A stretch of DNA of 64,000 bases from Prevotella sp. (GTDB lineage: Bacteria; Bacteroidota; Bacteroidia; Bacteroidales; Bacteroidaceae): contig JAFPWS010000036.1 of the NCBI GenBank assembly GCA_017412705.1, positions 1 to 64,000 on the forward strand. The letters run 5' to 3'. Each line of letters begins with the position of its first letter. Positions within the stretch are counted from its first letter, which is position 1. Position numbers and translations under genes: made by a program. A model generated the notes under the pieces. That model was not told the origin of the DNA. It searched no databases and saw only the letters and a program-made list of their open reading frames with translations. Of the stretch, positions 1 through 8,541 are shown piece by piece.

Positions 1-16
1 GTCAATAACCTATTAT

Positions 17-127
<111 letters not shown>

Positions 128-142
128 TTTCATTAAATGAGA

Positions 143-183
143 GAAGTCCTTTCGTCAGCAATGATGAGAGGACTTCGGTTTTT
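143..183 (+). terminator. rRNA operon terminator
   Basis: Perfect 8-bp stem GAAGTCCT (143-150) / AGGACTTC (169-176), then GG and a run of five T. It lies just after the 5S gene and separates the rRNA operon from the convergent gene at 197. Confidence 0.85.
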
Positions 184-196
184 GTATAAAGAGTGA

Positions 197-1198
197 TTAA
201 TAGTTGTTAGGCTTTATATAGGTTGTGTAGACTTTCTTAAGTATGAAGTAGAATGTGGCACCGCTTATGAGGCCTGCTATGGCATCAACAGCATAATGTG
301 CATAGATATATACTGTGGCAAAGCACATGATGATGTAGAAAGGTAAAAGGCATAATGTTAGCCAACGACTACGAGTATGCAGGGATAAAAGAATCACTAT
401 TGTTGTTATGCCAACATGGCTGCTAGGGAAGGCTGCAGTAGGACGTTCACCTGCATTGTGTACGGAGTCGAGTATGTGATGAAATAATCCGTCTGCATAC
501 CCAGGTGATGTCATGTGTTCAGAATGGATAAGGAACCAGTCGCCTATATTGGGAAATATGCCAGCTGCAATCTGATCAGTACCTACAGCCAAGTAGTAGA
601 ACTGTGGGCCGGTAACTGGCAAGAATATAAAAATAACGTAATAGATAAAGAACGAGCTGAGCATTACGAAGGCAGCCATATGGAATTCCTGATAACGTTT
701 GATGAAATAATAGAGTAACAGGATGCTCATTAGCGGAAAGTAGCTGACATATCCCATGCACATGAGTTCGGAGAACCAATCCCAAGGCATTTTTTGTGAA
801 AAGAGTAGAGCAGGCTGACAACCAAATACTGTCTGCTCGAATTCAGCAAAGATATGGTCAAAGTTTGGTAATGTGCGGTTGAGCTCATAGGTGTCAGGAT
901 ACCACAAGCTGAGAAATAACATCTGGATTCCAATACGAAGGAACATGGTCAGGCGGCAGGGGACTAAACGATATACGCCCCAAGCAGACAAAGTAATAAG
1001 CACTATCTGCATGCGTACCTTTATCATTTCTTCTGCATTGACCAACTTATTCCATTGCCATGCCATCATAATAAGGGTCAGCAAAAGGTAGGCCATCGCT
1101 ATCCACTCCACAGCCAGCAATCCGCGCTGTGATTTCTTTTCCAATATGAATAAGTCTTTTATCTTCAAATTATTCCTTTTTATTATTTCTATAGCCAT
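197..1198 (-). CDS. AUR1-like PAP2-family membrane enzyme
   Basis: A 333-aa integral membrane protein with about six hydrophobic segments. Two PAP2 motifs are visible: FPSSHVG (His261) and YAHYAVDAIAG (His301, Asp305). The AFPSxHxG ... HYxxDxxAG pattern resembles the AUR1/inositol-phosphorylceramide-synthase branch (PAP2_3) more than soluble acid phosphatases. Its start overlaps the end of the upstream SDR gene by 10 bp, so the two are co-transcribed and probably translationally coupled. Because the neighbours look like ceramide-synthesis enzymes, I infer a lipid head-group phosphotransferase or lipid phosphatase in sphingolipid metabolism. A general undecaprenyl- or phosphatidate phosphatase is the alternative. 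Family is secure; substrate is inference. Confidence 0.85.
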   Translation of the reverse strand: MAIEIIKRNNLKIKDLFILEKKSQRGLLAVEWIAMAYLLLTLIMMAWQWNKLVNAEEMIKVRMQIVLITLSAWGVYRLVPCRLTMFLRIGIQMLFLSLWYPDTYELNRTLPNFDHIFAEFEQTVFGCQPALLFSQKMPWDWFSELMCMGYVSYFPLMSILLLYYFIKRYQEFHMAAFVMLSSFFIYYVIFIFLPVTGPQFYYLAVGTDQIAAGIFPNIGDWFLIHSEHMTSPGYADGLFHHILDSVHNAGERPTAAFPSSHVGITTIVILLSLHTRSRWLTLCLLPFYIIMCFATVYIYAHYAVDAIAGLISGATFYFILKKVYTTYIKPNNY

Positions 1199-2211
1199 TT
1201 GTTCTCTTTATACCACTTAATGCTGCGACGCACCCCCTCTTCGAGTTTAACCTTTGGCTCGTAGCCCAACTCCTTACGTGCAGGGTTGATGTCACAACGC
1301 CAGTTACGCTGACGCATAATATTATATTTGTCGTTGTTTAGTGCAGTTACTTTGCCAGTCAGATGACCTACATACTCACCACAGAAAGTAATAATGCGTA
1401 GCAGCCACAAAGGAGCAGTAATGCGTATCCACCAAGGGTTGTCCAGTTCATGGCGGATGAGGTTGCTAAACGTGCTCGACTGGTATACCTCACCATCTGA
1501 CAGAAAATAGCGTCGTCCTGTTTTACCTTTCTCCATGGCCAAGAAAACCGCTTGCACTACATCTGCGACATAAACAAAAGTAATATCCTGCTGCTTGAAA
1601 CCCACAGCGAAGTCCGTATGCGCTTTGATGCTCTTAGCTATCATGAAATAGTCTCGCTCACGAGGACCGTAAACCCCAGTAGGTCGCAAGATGGTATAGG
1701 GGAACTCTTTCCCTTGCTTTTTTAATTCCTCATTGAAGCTGTCCAACCATTGTTCTGCCTCAAGTTTACTTTTTCCATAAGCGGTGTTAGGCTGTGGTGT
1801 GTCACTCTCAAGGATTTCCGTATAAGGCTGTTCCTCCCGAATAGCTCCCATGATACTCAAGGAACTAATATAGACAAAATGTTTCAGAGGCATCTGCAAG
1901 TCCACCAATGCGCGTACTAAATGCTGTGTTCCTTCCGTATTAATACGTCGGAAGTCCTCCTTGTTGAGACATTTTGTTACTCCTGCTGCATGAATGACGT
2001 AGTCAAACATACAATCCTTCATTTGTTCCTTTAGTCGTTGTTCTGAACCCAGATCCAGTTCTATGAAATGGACACGCTTGTCAGTTAGGAACGCTTTGGA
2101 ACTGCTTCTTCTGATGGCAGCCCATACATCAAATCCCCTGTTTAATGCTTCCTCAACGATAAATGAACCTATAAAACCGCTGGATCCTGTGACTAAGATT
2201 TTTTCTTTCAT
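1189..2211 (-). CDS. NAD-dependent epimerase/extended SDR, possible 3-ketosphinganine reductase
   Basis: A 340-aa extended short-chain dehydrogenase. The Rossmann motif TGSSGFIGSFIVE is at the N terminus and the active-site YGKSK is in the middle (TAYGKSKLEAE). ATG at 2211 was chosen because it begins at MKEKILVTG; a longer upstream frame would add about 40 residues with no family match. A TTG-N19-TACCTTTG promoter ends only 5 nt before this ATG, so the mRNA is probably leaderless. In Bacteroides thetaiotaomicron an epimerase-type SDR (BT_0972) has been reported as a 3-ketosphinganine reductase, and Caulobacter CerR is of the same fold. The divergent GNAT gene and downstream PAP2 gene support a sphingolipid role, but other sugar or lipid substrates remain possible. 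Confidence 0.85.
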   Translation of the reverse strand: MKEKILVTGSSGFIGSFIVEEALNRGFDVWAAIRRSSSKAFLTDKRVHFIELDLGSEQRLKEQMKDCMFDYVIHAAGVTKCLNKEDFRRINTEGTQHLVRALVDLQMPLKHFVYISSLSIMGAIREEQPYTEILESDTPQPNTAYGKSKLEAEQWLDSFNEELKKQGKEFPYTILRPTGVYGPRERDYFMIAKSIKAHTDFAVGFKQQDITFVYVADVVQAVFLAMEKGKTGRRYFLSDGEVYQSSTFSNLIRHELDNPWWIRITAPLWLLRIITFCGEYVGHLTGKVTALNNDKYNIMRQRNWRCDINPARKELGYEPKVKLEEGVRRSIKWYKENKWL

Positions 2212-2216
2212 GATGG

Positions 2217-2246
2217 CAAAGGTACGAATTAGTATGCTAAAAGCAA
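2217..2246 (-). promoter_or_regulatory. Promoter of the SDR-PAP2 operon
   Basis: Minus strand: TTG (2244-2246), 19 nt, TACCTTTG (2217-2224), a perfect Bacteroidetes -33/-7 pair. The -7 box ends 5 nt before the ATG at 2211. Confidence 0.75.
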
Positions 2247-2266
2247 AAGAAAAGTTACGATTTTGT

Positions 2267-2295
2267 TTGAGTTTACTAATTTTTTTGTACTTTTG
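2267..2295 (+). promoter_or_regulatory. Promoter of the GNAT gene
   Basis: TACTTTTG at 2288-2295 matches TAnnTTTG. Candidate TTG elements at 2267-2269 (18 nt spacing) or 2263-2265 (22 nt) are not ideal. The box ends 4 nt before the ATG at 2300. Confidence 0.55.
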
Positions 2296-2299
2296 CAGT

Positions 2300-3460
2300 A
2301 TGAATGACACGATGAATGGTATCGAAATCAAGCGGATGGAAGGCTTGCGCGAGCTGGAGCAGTTTGTGCAATTCCATTATGACATGTATCGTGACTGTCC
2401 ATATGCAGTACCATTCCTCTTCTCGGAAGAGATGAATACGCTACGATCTGACCGTAATGCTGCCTTTGAGTGTTGCGAGTCAGATTACTTTATGGCTTTT
2501 AAGAACGGTAAGGCAGTAGGTCGTGTGGCTGCTATTGTCAATCATCGTGCCAATGAACGCTGGCAACGCAAGCAGGTGCGTTTCGGCTGGTTTGATTTCG
2601 TAGACGACCCTCAAGTGTCGAAAGCTCTGATGAATGCTGTAGAACAGTGGGGACTTGAGCGTGGTATGACAGAGATAGCAGGTCCTTTAGGTTTTACCGA
2701 TATGGATCGTGAAGGAATGCTCATTGAAGGTTTCGAGGAAGATGCTACAATGTATATCAATTACAACTATCCTTATTACCAGCAGCACATTGAGCAGATG
2801 GATGGCTTCGAGAAGGACAATGACTATATGGAATATAAGGTAAAGGTGCCGGAGGTGGTGCCTGACAAATTTCATAAGATTGCCCAAATGGTTAGTAAAC
2901 GCTACCAACTGCAGGTGCGTAAGTTTACCCGTAAGGAATTGCTAAAAGGCAATAAGGGACGAGAGATCTTCGATATTATCAATGCCACTTATAAGGATTT
3001 GTATGGCTATTCTCAACTGTCTGATCGTCAGATAGACCAGTTGGTGGATGAGTATATCAAAATTGCGGACTTAAATCTGGTAACAGGTGTCGAAGACTGG
3101 AGTACACCTGAGCACAAGATGATAGGTTTTGGCATAACGTTCCCTTCTTTTACCTCTGCCTTGAGGAAAACTCGTGATGGACGTATGCTTCCCTTTGGTT
3201 GGTGGCATCTGCTACGCACTCTGAAATGGCATAAAACCAAGGTGGTAGATCTATTATTAATAGGTGTATTGCCAGAATATAGAGCAAAGGGTGCTAACTC
3301 GTTGATTTTTGATGACCTGATACAATGGTTCCAGCGCTATGGTTTTGAATATGCTGAAGCCATGCCACAGATGGAGTCAAACGAGGGAGTACGCTCCCAA
3401 TGGCAGTATCTGGAGGCCCGTATCCATCGTAAGCACCGCTGTTACCGAAAAGCACTTTAG
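2300..3460 (+). CDS. GNAT-fold acyltransferase, candidate bacterial ceramide synthase
   Basis: A 386-aa protein of the large, two-part GNAT type. The C-terminal half carries LLLIGVLPEYRAKGANSLI, the usual acyl-CoA-binding beta-strand plus R-x-x-G-x loop. Start 2300 was chosen because it lies next to the promoter and because upstream codons read through the divergent promoter region; the in-frame ATG at 2312 is an alternative if the transcript begins inside the first ATG. In Caulobacter the ceramide synthase bCerS is an unusual GNAT protein found near an SDR ketoreductase (CerR), and this gene is divergent from just such an SDR. The ceramide-synthase call is inference; the GNAT fold is clear. 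Its stop codon overlaps the convergent ispG stop by 4 bp. Confidence 0.75.
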   Translation: MNDTMNGIEIKRMEGLRELEQFVQFHYDMYRDCPYAVPFLFSEEMNTLRSDRNAAFECCESDYFMAFKNGKAVGRVAAIVNHRANERWQRKQVRFGWFDFVDDPQVSKALMNAVEQWGLERGMTEIAGPLGFTDMDREGMLIEGFEEDATMYINYNYPYYQQHIEQMDGFEKDNDYMEYKVKVPEVVPDKFHKIAQMVSKRYQLQVRKFTRKELLKGNKGREIFDIINATYKDLYGYSQLSDRQIDQLVDEYIKIADLNLVTGVEDWSTPEHKMIGFGITFPSFTSALRKTRDGRMLPFGWWHLLRTLKWHKTKVVDLLLIGVLPEYRAKGANSLIFDDLIQWFQRYGFEYAEAMPQMESNEGVRSQWQYLEARIHRKHRCYRKAL

Positions 3461-4833
3461 GCTTTGCGGTCGTTGTTTATCAGCTCCAGCAGTTTGTCGA
3501 CAGCTTCCTCCTCAGGTATATTCTTTTCTACACAAACTTTCTGCTTGTAGAGAGAAATCTTTCCTCTTCCAGCCCCAACGTAGCCATAATCTGCATCAGC
3601 CATCTCGCCAGGACCATTGACTATACAGCCCATGATGCCTATCTTCAGACCTACTAGGTGCTTGGTGGCTTCCTTGATGCGGGCAATGGTCTCTTGAAGG
3701 TTGTACAGCGTACGACCGCATCCAGGACAGGAAATGTATTCTGTTTTGGTGAACTTGATGCGGGCAGCTTGGAGAATGGCGTCAGCAAGTTCAACGAGGC
3801 GTGTTTCCTCGAAAGAGGTATTGAGAATAACCAGTTTCGTAGCTTTACGATCAATAAGCAGGGCACCGACAGCCATTGCAGCCTTTAGTTGTAGCGTTTC
3901 CCAGTCAGGAGCATCGAGTGTAAGTGTAATGGCATCCTCTTTTATGTTTGCCTCTGCCTTTTGACGAAGCTGAGAACACTCAGGAATCAGGTCAACCAGC
4001 TTTCGTGCCACAGGAATCTCATATTCAGGCTCCTCACTTAACGAAACGCGGATGGTGTCGCCAATGCCTTCTGTCAGCAGCGCACCAATGCCTACTGCAG
4101 ACTTGATACGTCCATCCTCACCTTCACCTGCCTCCGTTACGCCTAAGTGTAGGGGATAGTGCATGTTCTCTTGCTCCATAGCCTTCACCAGTAAGCGTAC
4201 TGACTGTACCATGACTACTGTATTGGATGCCTTGATGCTGATAACCACATCGTTGAACTGTTCATGCATGAAGATGCGCAGGAACTCCATGCAGCTCTCC
4301 ACGATGCCGGCAGGAGTATCGCCATAGCGCGACATGATGCGATCAGAGAGCGAACCATGATTGACACCAATACGCACAGCAGTATGGTGCTGCTTACATA
4401 TATTAATAAAAGGTATAAGCTTAGCCTCTATCTTCTGCAACTCTGCAGCATACTCCTCGTCAGTATATTCCAAATGCTTGAAGGTGCGTCCTGGGTCAAC
4501 ATAGTTACCAGGGTTGATGCGTACTTTCTCACAATATTGTGCAGCAACATCAGCCACATGAGCAGTAAAGTGCACGTCAGCCACCAAAGGCTGATGATAG
4601 CCTTCTGCCTTTAGGCGAGCAGAGATGCTCTTCATGTTCTCTGCTTCGCGAGAGCCTTGTGTGGTGAAACGTACCAGCTCTCCACCAGCGTCAATGATAC
4701 GCTTAGCCTGTGCTACACAGCCTTCCGTATCGTTGGTATCGGTAGTTGCCATCGATTGGATGCGAATGGGATTCGCGCCTCCTATCTCGATGTTGCCTAC
4801 ATGAGCGACAGTACTAATTCGTCTTGTAATCAT
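3457..4833 (-). CDS. ispG: 4-hydroxy-3-methylbut-2-enyl diphosphate synthase
   Basis: IspG (GcpE), the [4Fe-4S] enzyme that makes HMBPP in the MEP isoprenoid pathway. Visible marks are NPIRIQSM near the N terminus, LVADVHF, KVRINPGNY, and the cluster ligands Cys369, Cys372 (SCPGCGR) and Cys403 (GCIVNGPGE), with Glu410. At 458 aa it is longer than the two-domain enterobacterial form (about 370 aa) but much shorter than the three-domain form I expect in Bacteroidetes (about 600 aa). Its first codons overlap the end of purE by 20 bp. It shares the MEP pathway with ispF at 13.9 kb. Confidence 0.95.
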   Translation of the reverse strand: MITRRISTVAHVGNIEIGGANPIRIQSMATTDTNDTEGCVAQAKRIIDAGGELVRFTTQGSREAENMKSISARLKAEGYHQPLVADVHFTAHVADVAAQYCEKVRINPGNYVDPGRTFKHLEYTDEEYAAELQKIEAKLIPFINICKQHHTAVRIGVNHGSLSDRIMSRYGDTPAGIVESCMEFLRIFMHEQFNDVVISIKASNTVVMVQSVRLLVKAMEQENMHYPLHLGVTEAGEGEDGRIKSAVGIGALLTEGIGDTIRVSLSEEPEYEIPVARKLVDLIPECSQLRQKAEANIKEDAITLTLDAPDWETLQLKAAMAVGALLIDRKATKLVILNTSFEETRLVELADAILQAARIKFTKTEYISCPGCGRTLYNLQETIARIKEATKHLVGLKIGIMGCIVNGPGEMADADYGYVGAGRGKISLYKQKVCVEKNIPEEEAVDKLLELINNDRKA

Positions 4834-5320
4834 ACTTTACCTCTGCTAAATCCTTGTTTGCCTTCTCTATTTTGGCTTTGAGACCTTGTTTATAGTCTGC
4901 CAGACGCTTTGCGATGGCCTCATCGCTGAGAGCCAGCATCTCAACAGCCAGAATAGCGGCATTCTGTGCGCCATTGATTCCTACTGTAGCAACGGGAATA
5001 CCTGATGGCATCTGGATGATGCTGAGCATGGCATCCAGTCCGTCAAGCATGCCCTTGATGGGTACGCCAATAACAGGCAGGGTTGTGGAAGCAGCGATGA
5101 CACCAGGCAAGGCTGCTGCCATACCTGCTGCTGCAATGATGACTTTCAGCCCACGCTCTTTAGCACTGCGGGCAAAAGCCTCAACAGCATCAGGAGTACG
5201 ATGCGCTGAAAGGGCATTAACTTCAAATGGTATCTGCAACTCGTTGAGCAGCTGACAGGCCTTTTCCATAACGGGCAGGTCCGAGGTGCTACCCATAATA
5301 ATACTGACAATTGGCTTCAT
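4814..5320 (-). CDS. purE: N5-carboxyaminoimidazole ribonucleotide mutase
   Basis: A 168-aa class I PurE, which converts N5-CAIR to CAIR in purine synthesis. Recognisable segments are IIMGSTSDLPVM at the N terminus, ALSAHRTPD, AAAGMAAALPGV and MPSGIPVATVGI. The length is normal for the family. It lies upstream of ispG on the same strand with a 20-bp overlap, and 36 nt downstream of the PAP2-like gene, so the minus-strand run rpoN, membrane protein, purE, ispG may be one transcript. Purine and isoprenoid genes are not functionally linked here beyond position. Confidence 0.96.
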   Translation of the reverse strand: MKPIVSIIMGSTSDLPVMEKACQLLNELQIPFEVNALSAHRTPDAVEAFARSAKERGLKVIIAAAGMAAALPGVIAASTTLPVIGVPIKGMLDGLDAMLSIIQMPSGIPVATVGINGAQNAAILAVEMLALSDEAIAKRLADYKQGLKAKIEKANKDLAEVKYDYKTN

Positions 5321-5356
5321 ATATTTTTCTTCTTTAATGATTGGTCATTCATTCAT

Positions 5357-5986
5357 CTACAAATAAAGGATAGCAACAGCGGCGCAGACAAAGCCTACTC
5401 CAAATCCCATGACGACCTGGGAAAGGCTGTGCTGGCGAAGAATCATTCTGCAACTGCCCAGCACACCGGCAACGAGAAATATCAGGCAGAGCCACCATAC
5501 CGGGTTAAAGCCTAAGTAGTACGCAAAGGCAAACAAGGATCCCCCCACACCACCAATGGCTGCAGTATGTGTTGAAATCTTCCACCAGATATTGATTAGT
5601 GCACAGACTATCTGTACCAGCAAGGCTGCAACGATGATGCTACTCATGAAATGAGGCAAGTGTAGACGCTCCATCACATAGATGCAGGTAAAGTAGCAGA
5701 CGATGGAGACGATGTAAGGCACCATACGACGCTCACGATGTCCCAACTCAATGAGGTTCCATCCCTGATAACGACGGTATAGGTGTATGAGCAGGGTGGG
5801 TAGCAGGATGGTGAAAAGATAGGTCAGAAGCAGCACCTGTATCTTGTAGGCCCACGAGAACATGTTAAGATAGCTGAATGTAAAGAGCACCACCAGTCCT
5901 ACTAAGGGCAGGTAGAATGGTGTAAACAGCATACTGATGATGCGTGCTGTGAAGATGATTTGCTTCTGTCTTTTCATCTGATTCAT
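5357..5986 (-). CDS. PAP2-related integral membrane protein
   Basis: A 209-aa protein with about six hydrophobic helices. The C-terminal half has a degenerate PAP2-like pattern: STHTAAIGGVGG, then RQHSLSQVVMGFGVG. The RxxH...Q...G arrangement resembles the last PAP2 motif with the usual Asp replaced by Gln, so catalytic activity is uncertain. Similar short membrane proteins are common in Bacteroidetes and are generally uncharacterised. It starts 11 nt downstream of rpoN and is followed by purE. The alternative start at the next Met (MKRQ) would shorten it by three residues. Confidence 0.75.
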   Translation of the reverse strand: MNQMKRQKQIIFTARIISMLFTPFYLPLVGLVVLFTFSYLNMFSWAYKIQVLLLTYLFTILLPTLLIHLYRRYQGWNLIELGHRERRMVPYIVSIVCYFTCIYVMERLHLPHFMSSIIVAALLVQIVCALINIWWKISTHTAAIGGVGGSLFAFAYYLGFNPVWWLCLIFLVAGVLGSCRMILRQHSLSQVVMGFGVGFVCAAVAILYL

Positions 5987-5997
5987 ATCTCAATCTC

Positions 5998-7497
5998 TCA
6001 TTTTCTCAATCTTGCTACTGGTATGCCCATCTGTTCACGGTACTTGGTTACCGTTCTGCGTGCTATGGGATATCCTTTCTCGTCCAGCTGTTTCTTCAAG
6101 GCGTCATCGCTCAGAGGCTTGCGCTTGTCTTCCATCTCGATGAGTTCTCGCAGGGCAGCCTTGATTTCACGCGTCGACAGTTCCTCTCCATCAGCTGTTA
6201 CATAGCTGTCGCTGAAGAAATAGCGCAAAGGGAATGTACCCCATCGTGTCAGCGCATACTTTGAGTTCGACACTCGTGAGATGGTACTCAGGTCAAGTCC
6301 GGTCTTTGCTGCAATGTCCTTCAGAATCATGGGACGTAGCGATGCCTCGTCGCCATCCTCGAAGAAACGGTGCTGCCACTGGATGATGGCTCGCATGGTG
6401 ATAGTCAGCGTATGGCGTCGGACACGTATGGCCTCAATAAATCCTTGGGCGGCATCCACCTTTTTCTTGGTATAGAGCAGCGCTTCTTTCATTTGGCGGC
6501 TCATATTCTCTTTGTCTGTCTGGTATTCCTTCAGGGTATCGGTGAAAGACTGCGAGACGCGTAACTCAGGAATCTCGCTCGAGTTTAGGTTAAAGGTGAC
6601 AGTACCGTCGTCGTGTGTATCGACAATGAAGTCAGGGGTAATCTGCTGCAAGGAGCGCCCGATGGTCTCGCTGATGGAGGCACCAGGCTTTGGATTCAGC
6701 TTGCGCAGTTCTGCTATGAGTGTCTCAGCCTGCAGGTCACTCAGTTTGAGAGCCTGCTGCAACTTGTCCCAATGTTTTTTGGTAAACAGCTCGAAGTATT
6801 GTTGCAAGGCATGCTCCATAAGGTCTTTCAGTCGCGATGGCTCACGACGTTGAACCTGCAACAGCAGGCATTCTTGCAGCGAACGGGCTCCGATGCCTGC
6901 AGGGTCAAACAACTGTAGCTTGTGGAGCACCTGCTCTATCTCCTGGGTTGTCGTGTCGATATGGTGGTAGATGGCCAGTTCGTCACAGATGCTGTCAAGT
7001 GACTTGCGCAACAGGCCATCGTCTTCGAGTGAGCCTATAAGGTATTCCATGATGTATCGCTCCCTCTCGCTCAGCTCGGTCATGTTCATCTGCTCGTTCA
7101 GCTGGTCGATGAACGACTCCGTCTGTCCGTAGACAATGTCCTCACGACTCTCGCCGTTTTCTTCACCTCTATAGTAGACAGGCAGTTCCTCGTCGTCGCG
7201 TCCGATGGACTCAAGGGCGGCATCAAGGGCTGACTGGCGCTCTTCCTGCTCGTAGTCGTCAGAAGTCTCTGAGGTGTCAGAGGATTCTGAAACATCAGAA
7301 GAATCCGGGTATTCAGAATAGTCGTCAGCGGAAAGCTCCAAGGCAGGATTGTCATCCATCTCAGTATTGATGCGCTCCAACAGCTGGGTGATAGGCAACT
7401 CAGTCAGCTGCGCCTGCAACAGTTGTTGCTGCGTAATGCTCTGAGCCAGCTTCTGTTGCTGAGTGAGCTTTTGTTCCTGTATCTGTTCCTGTGCCAT
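5998..7497 (-). CDS. rpoN: RNA polymerase sigma-54 factor
   Basis: A 499-aa sigma-54. It has the Gln-rich region I (residues 1-35), an acidic Ser/Asp/Glu-rich region II with repeated SDxSE steps (about 65-90), a core-binding middle, the DNA-binding STISRVSNSKYALTRWGTFP segment, and the RpoN box ARRTVTKYREQ near the C terminus (about 479-489), which reads the -24 element. Sigma-54 needs an AAA+ activator; none is encoded in the window. It lies 3 nt downstream of the secreted unknown gene and 11 nt upstream of the PAP2-like gene, so it probably shares a transcript with them. Confidence 0.97.
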   Translation of the reverse strand: MAQEQIQEQKLTQQQKLAQSITQQQLLQAQLTELPITQLLERINTEMDDNPALELSADDYSEYPDSSDVSESSDTSETSDDYEQEERQSALDAALESIGRDDEELPVYYRGEENGESREDIVYGQTESFIDQLNEQMNMTELSERERYIMEYLIGSLEDDGLLRKSLDSICDELAIYHHIDTTTQEIEQVLHKLQLFDPAGIGARSLQECLLLQVQRREPSRLKDLMEHALQQYFELFTKKHWDKLQQALKLSDLQAETLIAELRKLNPKPGASISETIGRSLQQITPDFIVDTHDDGTVTFNLNSSEIPELRVSQSFTDTLKEYQTDKENMSRQMKEALLYTKKKVDAAQGFIEAIRVRRHTLTITMRAIIQWQHRFFEDGDEASLRPMILKDIAAKTGLDLSTISRVSNSKYALTRWGTFPLRYFFSDSYVTADGEELSTREIKAALRELIEMEDKRKPLSDDALKKQLDEKGYPIARRTVTKYREQMGIPVARLRK

Positions 7498-7500
7498 AGT

Positions 7501-8481
7501 TTATTCCCAATAGGTGAGGGTACGTCTTTGGAGGACGGTGACCTTCTGAGTTTTGTTGCCTTTCTCCCAATAGGTGAGGGTGAGCGAGTTGCTTGTCCAG
7601 TTGCCGTTATCGTCGCGAGTCAGGTAGTTGTTGCGCATATTGATGGTCATGATGCATTCCTTGTCCTTGTCGTACACCTTCTGCTGCTGGGTCAGTACCT
7701 CGTCCTGGTCGTTGTAAGTGTAGTCGTTGATGTAGCTGATGCCGGCAGTCTCATTGGTCAGGCTGCGCTGGGTAAGACGGTAGCTGTCGTCGTAGGTGTA
7801 TTCTACAATGCTGAAACCATCCTTTTCCTTCATCTTAGCCCGTTGCAGGTAGCCATAACGGTCGTACTCACGCTCTATGAGGTCAGGGTTCTCTATCTGT
7901 CCATGCCCGTTAAAGTGCATGAACTGGTCTTCTGCGACAGCATTCTCTGTCACCACCTCCTGCACGCTGTTTCTCAGTCCCATGCTGAGGGCATCTTTAT
8001 AATAAGGAGCAGTAGGCAGGAAAAGTATTCCTATCTCACGCGAGCCATTGTCGTTATCATTGACAGAAACCTTAATGCTGCAGAAATCATCCATGTAGAA
8101 CCAGGAGTCGTCGCGCTTGTTAAAGGTACCATAGTCTTTCTGCATCTTGTAGAGGAAGTACTGCAGGTTTTTCTCCAGCATGTTCTCTGTGCTGTAGGGG
8201 CCAATGGTCACGTATGCCGAGGTGACGAGCTTGGTCTCAACGGCAATGCTGAGCATCAGCTTGGAGCGGAATCCATAGAAGTTGCCTCTGAAATAGTAGT
8301 CCTCCCCGTCGTCTGACTGGCCCCATTCGGCATACTCTTGCTCTTTGAGGGAAAGGCGAATGCTGTCCAACGGCCCTTCAAGGGGAATGCCCATCAGATG
8401 GGGGCATCGAGGGTCGGCAGGCTGCTGGGCACTGGAGGTCAGCGCGGCAAGCAGTAGCAGGATGGTCAGAATCGTCTTCAT
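7501..8481 (-). CDS. Secreted protein of unknown function with YD-like repeats
   Basis: 326 aa with a clear Sec signal peptide (MKTILTILLLLAALTSSAQQ). I do not recognise the N-terminal half. The C-terminal half has at least three spaced YD-type steps (YDRYGYLQRAK, YTYDDSYRLTQ, YTYNDQDEVLT), similar to the short RHS/DUF4595-like repeats in many Bacteroidetes surface proteins. The last residues repeat LTYWE twice; in DNA this is a direct repeat of TCCCAATAGGTGAGGGT at about 7505 and 7565. ATG at 8481 was chosen for the signal peptide and because a -7 box lies 7 nt upstream. It is first in the run leading into rpoN. Confidence 0.8.
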   Translation of the reverse strand: MKTILTILLLLAALTSSAQQPADPRCPHLMGIPLEGPLDSIRLSLKEQEYAEWGQSDDGEDYYFRGNFYGFRSKLMLSIAVETKLVTSAYVTIGPYSTENMLEKNLQYFLYKMQKDYGTFNKRDDSWFYMDDFCSIKVSVNDNDNGSREIGILFLPTAPYYKDALSMGLRNSVQEVVTENAVAEDQFMHFNGHGQIENPDLIEREYDRYGYLQRAKMKEKDGFSIVEYTYDDSYRLTQRSLTNETAGISYINDYTYNDQDEVLTQQQKVYDKDKECIMTINMRNNYLTRDDNGNWTSNSLTLTYWEKGNKTQKVTVLQRRTLTYWE

Positions 8482-8488
8482 TTGGGTG

Positions 8489-8496
8489 CAAAGGTA
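8489..8496 (-). promoter_or_regulatory. -7 box before the secreted unknown gene
   Basis: TACCTTTG on the minus strand, 7 nt before the ATG at 8481. I see no convincing TTG at the right distance, because the upstream DNA is the short CAATGCACA repeat. Confidence 0.5.
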
Positions 8497-8503
8497 CAAA
8501 ATA

Positions 8504-8535
8504 ATGCACAATGCACAATGCACAATTCACAATTA
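8504..8535. repeat. Short tandem CAATGCACA/CAATTCACA repeat between divergent genes
   Basis: The 9-bp unit CAATGCACA and close variants are repeated about three to four times between two divergent promoters. This A+T-rich spacer text reads TTGTGCATTGTGCATT on the other strand. It may be a slippage product or a regulator site. Confidence 0.6.
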
Positions 8536-8541
8536 TTTTCG

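Noticed and set aside
8504..8535. Insertion-sequence end or operator in the CAATGCACA repeats
   Set aside because: There is no transposase, target duplication or longer inverted repeat; it is listed only as a short tandem repeat.
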